Positions 34,575 through 43,600 of a stretch of DNA of 55,775 bases are shown here, piece after piece (the stretch's first letter is position 1; each line of letters opens with the position of its first letter). The translations under genes and the position numbers were made by a program. The notes below the pieces were generated by a model, which was given only the letters and a program-made list of their open reading frames with translations, had not been told where the DNA came from and ran no database searches. Source of the stretch: Micractinium sp. NFX-FRZ (taxonomy: Eukaryota > Chlorophyta > Trebouxiophyceae > Chlorellales > Chlorellaceae); assembly GCA_029339195.1 (NCBI GenBank), contig JAPTJF010000417.1, positions 1 through 55,775 on the forward strand, in the 5' to 3' direction.

Positions 34575-36021
34575 GGATTGATTGATTGATTGATTAATTG
34601 ATTGAATGATTGATTGAATGCTGCGAGGTCGTCCATGGCATCGTCCCATCTGGGAGGCCTATGCCCATGGGACAGGGGCAATGCTGGCAGGTTGGCGGCG
34701 CAGCAGTGTCGCACATGCAGCCCTAGTGCAGCGGCGGTGGGCGGTACCGGTGCGTCACACTCCCCGCATCACTCACTCTGTGCCATTGCCGTACGGCAAG
34801 TCTGCACACGCCTTGCCAAGGTCTGCAGGGGCCGAATGTGCAGGGACGGGGGCAGAGGCATGGAGGGGCACAGGTGGGGTGGGTAGTCAGGCGGGCAGCA
34901 GCCACTTAATGAGCTGGCATTCCTGAGTCAGTCAGTCAGGCAGTCAGGCAGTCAGGCAGTCAGGCAGGCAGGCAGGCAGGACCGTGCACCACGACTGCCG
35001 CTGCTGTTGCACCCCTCTTGCGCGGTGCCGCATCTGCTGTGCACCCTTCTGCCGCCATTGGACAGCTGTCACCCACCCGCCCACCCGCCCACCCACCCCG
35101 CTCCTCGATGCCCCCCGGCTTGAGCGCCATGAAGGCTGCCAGGTCAGCATAGATGCCGCCATACAGCACCGTGTGCTTCTCGCACTCTGGGGGCAGCTGG
35201 TAGCGGGTGGGGGGCGTCATGGGCAGCGCGCCGCCGTAACCGCCGCCCAAGCCGGCGCCCGCCGACGGCGCCTGCTGCTGCTGCTGCTGCTGCTGCGCCT
35301 GCTGCTGCTCCCCCTGCTTCCCGTCTTGCTTCCCTTGCTGCCCCTGCTGCTGCTGCTGTCGAAGCGCCTCCACCTCCCTCTGCCGCTCTTCCAGCTGCTG
35401 CTTCAACGCTGCGAGCTGCTGCTGCAGCTGCGCCTTACCCGCCTCTTCCACCACTATACCTCCTGCCGCTTGTGCCTGCCCCCCTCCATCTCCCGCCGGC
35501 TGCTGCTGCTGCACTACAGGGCCTGCAGCGTCTGCATCTGCAGCCCCCAACCTGCGCAGGCAGCATGTAGTGGCGACAGAAGGGGCAGTGTATGAACATA
35601 TTGAGGGCTGCTGCGGGAGCACAGCAGCAGCTGCAGCACAGGGCATGCACGTCGCCGCGCCGCCAGCGCGCCAGCCCACCGGCCAGACGGGCAGCCGTGG
35701 TCAGATAGTCAACCGCACGACCTACCCTGCCAAGGTGCAGCTGGGGCAGTTGCAGACTGGAGTAATCGAGGGCTTCAGGGGTCCAGCGGATATTGTCAGC
35801 TAGAGAGACAAGGAGCACACAAGAGAGTCAAGCGGGGGTGATGGAGAGGGGGGCAGGCGGCTACCGCCGCCGGCGCGACCTAAGCGGCCATGCCACCAAG
35901 GCAGCAACCCAGCTTGCTCGTCGTCAACACTCACGAAAAGCGCTATCGCCGCCAAAACTAGTACACCAACTGCGAGCTTGGGCGTGTCTGTGGGGCGCCT
36001 CGGTGTATCAGTCCGCGCCAT
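31148..36021 (-). CDS. GT90/CAP10-domain glycosyltransferase, tandem copy B
   Basis: Twelve exons: 36021-35935, 35799-35726, 35551-35097, 34822-34777, 34361-34203, 34028-33872, 33555-33485, 33202-33127, 32662-32470, 32227-32162, 31801-31644, 31270-31148; 554 aa. Architecture is as in copy A: MARTD start, membrane segment at residues 17-31, polyQ/coiled-coil stem to about residue 185, CAP10 domain about 274-525. Diagnostic blocks are LPDMEFVMAMSDNG, IARWRYTGFCPHW, RRWKYALDTDG, PWVHYIPVRWNAPDEV and NAKHFARSHL. Exon number, order and every intron phase are the same as in copy A, and exons 11 are nearly identical, so the pair arose by whole-gene tandem duplication. Copy B has MAMSDNG where A has MALRDNG; the Asp is kept in both. 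Copy B is probably closer to the ancestor in exon 8, since TGFCPHW resembles the family better. Confidence 0.88.
32745..32797 (-). repeat. Acceptor-side ghost of GT90-B exon 9
   Basis: CCGCTGCAG then TGTCCCTTCAACTTTGACC (CPFNFDHLLA) at 32781 resembles the true exon start at 32662 (CPRHFYVDLA), 119 bp upstream of it, with AG intact. Confidence 0.65.
33322..33395 (-). repeat. Acceptor-side copy of GT90-B exon 8
   Basis: CACACCGGCTTCTGCCCCCA matches the true exon text TACACCGGTTTCTGCCCCCA at 33202. The copy's acceptor reads GCGGGC in place of GCAGGT, so its AG is gone. Confidence 0.8.
34497..34620. repeat. (TTGA)n tetranucleotide microsatellite in GT90-B intron 4
   Basis: About 30 nearly perfect TTGA/ATTG units form a strikingly AT-rich island in a GC-rich intron, between exon 4 (34777) and exon 5 (34361). 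Confidence 0.97.
34926..34980. repeat. (CAGT/CAGG)n repeat in GT90-B intron 3
   Basis: Tetranucleotide units change gradually from CAGT to CAGG across about 55 bp. Confidence 0.9.
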
Positions 36022-37833
36022 GTATTCTGGCAGACCTGGAGTGCGTGCAGGCCGGAGGGCTGCACCCGAGCCGGAGAATGTGCCGGGCAAGGGAAGCGGA
36101 AGCAGCACCAGGACGCAAGCGCCACACTGTACATACAATGTACAGCAGGCACCGACAGCAGGCCTAAGTGAGCCCTGAGGGTCTTCCCTGGCTTTTGAAA
36201 ACTGTCACTCTGATCAAAATCTTCTGTCTTCACAAGAAAGCTTGACCGTACGCTGCCACCAATTGCAGGCAACAACAACACATTCTGGGCAGCCATCCTG
36301 CTGGCATCGCAACGTCAGCTTCTTGCAGCATTACACGCACAGCAAGTGTTGAAAGTGGTGTGGCATCCATGGGTGGCAAGCAAAACAAAAGGAAGCGCAG
36401 GACTGAAGACGCGTGTAGGGTGGTAGGGCAGTGGTACAGGGCGCTCCGCAATGTGGAGTGCAGGGCGCAGAAAGAATGGGGGCAGTGCGGGGTGGGCATA
36501 CGTGCACAGGAGTACCATTTGTTGGCGGCGTCAGGAACACAGGGAAGAAGGGGTGCTACACACAGGCATGGATGCCAGGGGATGGTGGAAAGGCAGACTG
36601 TGCTGCGGCAAAACTGAGGCGGCCAAGGGGGTACAAGAGGGGCGGCGCGGGACGCAGGGCGGCATGCAAAACAAAACAGCCGGACCGACGGGCGGCTACA
36701 GAGCAGTGCGACTTGTGCAGGAATGTGGCAGTGGTGAGCAGATGGGCAGAGGAGGGTACACGCGGTGCAAACGCAAGTGCTGCGGTGCATCTCAGAAACT
36801 ACAGTGGCTGTGCTGTGCTGTGCTGGTACAGATAGCGTCACCTGCCGGGTGCGTTGCTGCCGCCGGAAGAGGCGGGCAGGGGCGCAGGGGCGGAGGCCAA
36901 CTGGCGACGATGCCGCGAGGGGAGGCGGGGAGCCAACCGCGGGCGAGCACCAGGCTGCACCATGTGAGCACAGGGCGAGCAAACTGGTCGCACATACGAG
37001 CACACTGGATTGAGATGCACACAGGCAAGCACATGCACATACACACGCACTGCACATGCTCACTCCCACTCACAGGCCAGAGCTGCTGCACTGAAAAGAA
37101 GCCGTCGCTGCCTGGCTGGCTGGTCACCTGCTGCTGCTGCCGCCGCCGCTGCTGCTGCCGCCCTTCCACCCCCTTCCTGCTGCTCTGCTCTGCGATTGTT
37201 TGGCTGGCACTGGCCGTGGCTGTCACGTTCCACCTGAACCCACCCCCAGCCGCAGCGGCTTACCGGCAGCAGCGCTGGGCGCCCGCGCGGTGCCTGCTGG
37301 TGAAGCGTCGCCCTGCCTGGGGGAGCGCCACACCTGCTGGCTGCATCAGGGGCCGAGCAGGGTGCGGGCAGGGCGGGGGAGTGCATGCCAGGGCCTGCGG
37401 CATGGTGGTGTGGCTCAACAGGCATGCCAGGATGGGCTGCGCTGCGCTCAAGGTGTGGCCACAGAACATGCGAGCCAGTGGCTGGCGGTGGGTTTTCTGA
37501 CTCTGAAGGTTGGGTCTGGAGGTCGGTTGGTTGGCTGTCGGTCGGTGGGTCGGTCACTCGGCACTCTCTGAGACGGCGTGGCTTGGCACGGCGCGGGGCG
37601 GGGCACAGGGCGGGGTCACAACGCCTGCGAGTGGTGCTGCTGCGAGTGGTGCTGGTGCTGCATGACGCTCAGGTCGCCCGGCAGGCTGCCCTCAGAGTGC
37701 CTGCAGGGAGTGGGCGCCAAAGCGGGAAGGAGCGCGCATCACTGCCCTGCGCAACCATGCCTTTGCACTCAGAAGCGGATGCACGGAAGCGGATGCACAC
37801 ACAGAAGCGACTGCCCGCCCGCCTGCCGCAAGC
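36022..37833. other. 1.8-kb stretch without a recognisable gene
   Basis: It lies between the GT90-B start and the coiled-coil gene's stop, so it includes one promoter and one 3' flank. The longest open frame (36451-37500, plus) is Cys/Trp/Gly-rich with no family resemblance and no supporting splice structure, and I do not treat it as a gene. Base composition is purine-rich on the plus strand at 36400-36900. Confidence 0.45.
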
Positions 37834-39615
37834 TTAGCTGGCGGCACGGCTCTCAGCTGGCCCCGCTGCCACTGAGCCCACGCACTCTGCAAAGCCCTCC
37901 TCGCTGTCCGCCATGGCGCCGCCGCGTGCCCGCAGGTCCTCCATCTCTTGCTGCACCATCTCCAGCTGCTCACGCAGCCTGCAGGTTTGGAAACAAAGGG
38001 ACAGATGGCAAGGAGGCGGAAGAGTTAGCCGAGAAGGGGAGGGTTTGATTCTTGGTGCACCCAAGTTCAGCTGCTCGCGCAGTTTGCAGGGGCGGCGAGG
38101 GTGGGGGAAGTGAAGCAATACACCCTGGGCAGGCAGCCCTCAAGTGGGGCTGCACCCAGGCAGGCAGAGGCTCGCCACCTCAGCGACACAACCCAGCACG
38201 GGCGAACACCCAACTTGGGCATCAAGCATGCACCAAACCAGCGCCCGACGAGTCAGCACCCACGAATCCCAAAGCATCCAGCACCCACCAAGTCAGCACC
38301 CAGCACCCACCTCAGGCTCAGCACCCAGCACCCACCTGAGGTTCTGGTCCTCCAGCTCAGCAATGTACGCCTCCTGCTCCACCAGCCGCGCGCGCACGTG
38401 GCGCGGCAGCGACGCGTCGTCCAGCACTGCGGGGTCGGCGCCGCCGCCGTTTGCTGCATTGTCGTTGTGCCCGCCGCCGCCGCCCTCGCCTTCCGAACCC
38501 TCCCCCTCCTCGCCGTACTCCTCCCCTTCGCCCTCGCTGTCGCTTGTGGTCAGCTGCTGTCCGGTGAGGAAGAGGGCGGTGGAGTTCTCATTGGTGCCAT
38601 ACCAGTCAAGCCCCGCTTGCAGGCCCTCGACCTCTAGAAGCTTGCCGCCTGCGCCGCCACCTGGCGCCGCTGCCGCCGGCTTGCCCACGTTGGCGGGCGT
38701 GTCCAGCGGGTTGCCTGCAGCAGTGGAGTGTGAACAGAAGGAGGGGTGTGAGTCCAAAGGAGAGGGGGGCATAAGAAGGCGGGGAGCTGGCGGGAAGGCT
38801 GCGCTGCGCAGGCGGCCGCGTAACAATGCGGTCAGCAGGGGAACGCGGCGATAGCGGCGGGCAGTGATTGGAGGGCAGACTGGCTAGGAATGCGAAGGCA
38901 ACGAGTGTGCACACCCACATAACAACACTAGAGCTGCAGGTGATTGCAAAATCACCAAAGAAAGAACCTTCTCGCGACACCCACCTGCGGGCGTGAGCGT
39001 GATGGGGCGCGGCACCGGAAGCGGCGCCATCTTGGGCTGCTTGGACCCTTTGCTGCCTCGCGCACGGCGGTGGCCACCGCCGGGACGGCCGGAGCCTGTA
39101 CGGTGGGAGTGGCGGGTGCTGTGCATGGGTGCATCCGCGAGGAAGAGCGGCGCAGCGGCTGTGGCAGGCAGGGCAGCGCGGCGGGGGCCGGCGACGACGC
39201 CGGCGGCGTGCCCCACCAGGGGCCCCGCCCAGCCCCATACGGCGCGCCCAGAGGCGGTGGCTAGCGAGGGGTGCCTACCGTGCTGCTGCTTGGGGCCAGG
39301 GAACGGCCTGGAAGGCGGCTGGCTGTAGTGCTGCTGCGTGCGGCGCCAGATCTCTTGCCGCAGGTCGCTGAGGCTGGGGACTTGGCCGAAAAAACCCAGC
39401 TGCTGCGTGCCGCCGCGTTGCTTCATTGCCGGCGCGCGGGCCGCCAGCCCACCGCCCCCTCGCCGCCCCCTCTTCTTACGCCGGCTCTGCTCTTGTTGCT
39501 GTTGCTGCTGTTGGAACGGCTGCTCCTGGGGCGGCAGCGGTGGCCCGGGGGGCAGCGGAGGCGGGGCATAGAGCGGTGGTGGGCCCTGGGGCCCCATGGC
39601 CAGTGGGTGCTCCAT
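37834..39615 (-). CDS. Uncharacterised Pro/Gln-rich protein with C-terminal coiled coil
   Basis: Four exons: 39615-39279, 39158-38985, 38714-38336, 37978-37834, giving 344 aa in one frame. I do not recognise the family. The N-terminus is proline-rich (PPPLPPGPPLPP) with a polyQ run and a basic patch (RRKKRGRRGGG) that could be a nuclear localisation signal. The centre has short ordered-looking words (DWYGTNENSTALFLTG) followed by an acidic Glu/Gly tract. The C-terminus is a coiled coil (VEQEAYIAELEDQNLRLREQ) that continues into exon 4. The conserved-looking DWYGTNENSTALF and coiled coil are where a homologue search should start. The start is the first ATG and no other fits. Intron 3 holds a ghost of exon 4. 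Confidence 0.62.
38045..38097 (-). repeat. Acceptor-side ghost of exon 4 with a broken acceptor
   Basis: The copy reads CTGCAAACTGCGCGAGCAGC (LREQLN) where the true site at 37978 reads CTGCAGGCTGCGTGAGCAGC (LREQLE). The AG has become AA, a single-base loss of the duplicated splice site. Confidence 0.85.
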
Positions 39616-39942
39616 ACTCGTGAATGTGGGGCGCAGAACGTGGGACTGCGGCAAGGCGCGGCTGGACTTGGGGCCGCTGCGCAGCATGCACAGCACGCCG
39701 AAGCTTTGTGTTTGTTTGCAACATTCCCCTGCTATCATTTCATTAAGGGGCTCGCCATGTGGGCCACCTGCAAAGCATCGGAATTCTTAGGGTGCCTTGC
39801 GTGTTCCACAACAGTGCAACACTCCCTCCTGGGCCACACGCGGGTCAACGTCGAGCCTCTGCTGCTCGACCTGGTCACCAGAGACAGGGCAAATGTTATC
39901 CAAGCAAAACGCCAGTCACCACTTCTCGCCATCAATGCCCAG

Positions 39943-40080
39943 GATATGTTTGAGGAGCTGGCTGGACTGCACCATCTCTGCTACCAGCCGTCAGACTATG
40001 GGGCTGGCGGTGATGGTGGAGGGAGAAGCTGGCGGACTCCCGAGACGCTGACGACAACAACTGTGTCATGGCAACCCAGC
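39943..40080 (+). pseudogene. Inverted relic of the GT90 last exon
   Basis: On the plus strand, GAGGAGCTGGCTGGACTG codes FEELAGL and is followed by QPSDY, as in the last exon of both GT90 genes (FEELAGLYRFRKQPSDYKRAVRV). CAG precedes it, like the exon's acceptor. The end (CTGACGACAACAACTGTGTC) still resembles the genes' CTGACGACTGTGTGA, but a small insertion and substitutions have destroyed the stop and the RAVRVEEEL segment. No other GT90 exon was found beside it. Orientation is opposite to the intact genes 4-15 kb away. Confidence 0.8.
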
Positions 40081-40466
40081 TGAAATGTGATAATTGAAAC
40101 TTGAGTTCGTAACAACGCCCCGGTGGAGGAGGAGCTCCGCTTAGAATGAGCAGGCGGGCAGAGTCCAGCAGCCCAGTGGCACCTCGGTTTTAGCCTGGAC
40201 TTGCGGCACCATACAGAATGCAGGTCCATGAGACGGCAATCCTCTCCGTTAAGGCTCACGCATGTTGTTCATCACAACAGGGGCTGAGTTTGATGCAACG
40301 GGATGGACATGCGTGTGCCTCTATTGCCCAAGTTAGGGCTGCTGTGCTCGCAGCTGCTTTAGCTCAGAAGCAGTGCCATGACACACCTGCTGCGTGCGGT
40401 CCCCACCATCCTGGTGAGGCAGCTGGCCCGCCTTCTGCAGTTCCATCCGCCTGATACAGCCGCCAT

Positions 40467-40471
40467 TTACA
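40467..40471 (-). terminator. Putative TGTAA polyadenylation signal, SAM-domain gene
   Basis: TGTAA on the minus strand lies 228 nt past the stop of the SAM-domain gene. Confidence 0.4.
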
Positions 40472-40698
40472 AAACTAACAGGAACTAGCCGGTAAGTCGG
40501 TGAATGCCATTGTTGTCGAGTCATGTCAAGGGCTTGAATCAAAACATCACTGTCAGGCCAGGCACGACTCAGTCCACGCCCACCCTCAAGAGTATTCCAC
40601 TCCCCCCGCTTTGCATTGCCGTATCGGATCGCAGTGATAAAAACATGTAAATCGTCCCCGTCTGCGTTGCCAGCCAACGCCGCCAGCATCCCTCGGGT

Positions 40699-43600
40699 TC
40701 AGCGGGCGCCGCCTGCAGAGGCTGGCCGCTGGCGCCGGTGCGAGGGCGGGTGGGGTGCCGACTTCATCAGCTTGGCAAGCGCCTCCGCCTTGGCCTTCTC
40801 CGCCAGCTCATCCCTGCATCGTGGGGAGGGCAAGACACAGCAAGGCAGGGCGCCACGATGGAAAGAGGCAAGGCAGTAGGGGGCAGGAGATGTGTGCAGC
40901 AGAGCGGGCGGCCTGTGAAGCGCAACCACAGCAGCACTGCGGAGCGTAAGGATGGCGGCACTGCTGTAAGGATGACGGCAGCAGAGCAGCAGCACCGGCG
41001 GCCACGTGTGTTGTCATGTCAGCCAGCAGTGCCACACCATGCCCACCTGTTCTGTGCCCTGCGCTGCGTGTCCTCCATGAGCCGGTCAAAGAACGCATTG
41101 AACTGCTCCTTGGGCAGCACCTGAAAGAAGGGAGAGAGTACAAGGGAGGGCAGGTAGTTTGGTGCCAAGGCTGAGGTAGGGAAGCATGCTCCTCACACCT
41201 GAGGCACGCACATTCACCTCCGGTGTGTCTAACGCTTGCAGCTGCAGTGCCAGTCAAGCCCACCACTGCCAGCACCACAGACACGTCCCCCTCCCTCCTC
41301 GCCTTCCCACCTTTGTCTGATCCGGGTACAGCTGCTGCTCCAGCTCCTTGGCCTTCTGCTTGCGTGCCTCCAGATCACGCCGAGTGAAAGCGATGAATTG
41401 CTGCGCACGCACAGCGCTGCAGGTGTGGGGGGAGATGGCCAGGCAGGGGTCGGTTCACAACAGGTAGTGCGGGCTGGGCGCCCAGGCAGCCGCTGGCGAA
41501 ACCTCGCACCACCCTGCTTGGCTGCACCCCCCAGCTCACCGCCAGCACATCATGAGCTTGCGGTACCCCGCCAGCCCCTCCAGCAGCGCCACCTCGGCGG
41601 GGCGGCAGGCAGCCAGCATCTCCACCGTCTCCCTCAGGCGGTCAGCGGGCTGCAGCAAGGAACGGAAGGGCGCCAGGAGACACACACTTCAGCGACACTG
41701 GCAAGGCAGATATTGTGCACACAGATGGGCCCACTTAGACGTGCACAGGGCAGGCAAGGGCCTGACCAGGCTCGTCCACCTGCACCATACAAGGGCGCTC
41801 AAACAATCGAGCGGCAGGCATGCAGGCAGGTGGGCAGGCATCAGCCCTGCCTCCCCACCTTTGGCAGCTCCTTCGGGCGAATGACTGCCTGCCTGCTGCG
41901 CTTGCCCCCCGCCTCTGCTGCTGCAGCCGCCTCGGCCTCCTTCTGCTGATCCAGCGCTGCCTGCAGATCGGCGTTGCGCTCGCGCTGCATGTCTTCCAGA
42001 CCATCCCTCCTGCATGGGAAGAGAAGCATGGACGCAGTTGGGTGAGAGTGCTTGCAAACGCAGTACACGACATTCACTCTGCATGTCCTGGTATGGGTAG
42101 CATCATTGTGTCAGCTCCCACCCTTGTTATGCTGCCATGCACAGCCTCAACTTGTGCTTCACAGCACAGCACGGCACGGCAAATATTGGATAGCCGGGCA
42201 GCCATCCCACGCCCCACCCACCTCCACTGAGGCTGCTCCCAGTCCGGCGCAGGCTTCCCCCGCTCCCGCGCCTCCTGCAGCGCCACCACCCGCTTGAGCA
42301 GCGCCGCCAACGGCGCATCGCAGCCTGAACTGCTGTCCCCGGCAGCAACATCCAGGTCTGCAGCAGACCAGCCAAGCAGCCCAAAGTGGCGCTGAGCTGC
42401 CGCCAGGTCTGCGGCCTCCTGCTGCTCCAGGCTGTTGCCCTTCTCAAGCCTGAAGAACCTGTGGGTGGGCGGGGCAGGCGGAGGAAGGCGAGCGGACGCA
42501 CGGCCAAGCCGAGTCAGGCAGCACCAAAGTGTCACTGAGTCTCCCAGACACACCGGGCTTGGCAGTATGGACAAGCCATCTGAACCGAGGCATGTGGCAC
42601 AAACAGGCTTGCTGTTCTCTCGATGTCCCTGCCAGGGGCTGGTCTCACTTGTTCTGCAGCTCCTGCAGGCGCCCCTCTCGCGTCGACAGGTCCGCCTGAA
42701 GCCGCTGCATGAACTGGGCGCTGCAGGCGGGCAGGCAGGAAGGCAGGAAGGCAGGTTAAGCAAGTTGGGTAGGCAGGCAGGCTCTGCCTTTCCGTGTGTG
42801 CACAGCGTATTATGGTGGTGGTGGGCCCCTGCAGTGCTACCCATGCCACCAGCAGCCATCTTCAGCCAACTGCCCGCGGCAAGTGCGCTCTGCTACTCAA
42901 CTTTAGCCTTCCATGCCTGCTTGCCAACCCTGCACAGCCACCACAGTATGCCCCCCGATAGCCATCCCCGCCCGTAGCACACCTGCGCAGTGCCCCCGCA
43001 AGGCGCGCCGCCTTCCTGCCGGGGCTGCCCACCCGCTTCACCGCAGCTACCACGTCATCCGCCAGGCCAAGCTCTGTCTGGTAGTTCTCCGCCACGTCAT
43101 CGCACGCCTCTGCCACCTGGGCGGGGTCCCCGCTGGCCAGCATCTCCGCCAGCCCGCTGGCCTTGGCCTCCACCATCTCCCTGCGGGCAAGCCAGGTGGG
43201 TAACAGTGAGAGAGGCCCCGAGGAGGCCAGGGTGCACCCGAGGCAACTGGGATGCTGGGTCCGACAATCGCATCATCCCGAGCGTGTGAGCCAGGCATGC
43301 ATGCATATGCTTACGTTGGGATCAACCTCATGATGTCACAGAATGATCTCCCATGGTTCACCTGCCCCACCCTCCATTGCCAGCACCTCAGCACAGCCCC
43401 GCCACCCACCTGATGAAATTGATGTCGCGCGCCTCCTGCTCCCGCTCCGCCAGCTGTGCATCCGCGTTGCCCACATAGCGCCCCGCCCGCCGCGCCGCCT
43501 CTGCCGTCTTGGCATGCCTGGAAACCAAGTCCTGCTGCAACCGCTCCAGGAAGCCCCCGCTCTGGCCGTCCATGAGCCGGCGCGACATGCGACTCATGGG

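Larger units (their letters stand above)
39616..40698. other. Intergenic stretch with an inverted GT90 fragment
   Basis: It lies between the start of the coiled-coil gene and the stop of the SAM gene, both minus strand. Apart from the GT90 relic (39943-40080) and a TGTAA signal, I see no gene. A minus-strand open frame at 40333-40689 lies after the SAM gene's stop and shows no known motif. Confidence 0.5.

Noticed and set aside
36451..37500. 349-residue plus-strand open frame
   Set aside because: No family motif, Cys/Trp/Gly-rich composition typical of shifted GC-rich sequence, and no splice or neighbour support.
40333..40689. 118-residue minus-strand open frame downstream of the SAM gene
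   Set aside because: It begins after the SAM gene's stop codon with no start context or family match; kept as probable 3' flank.
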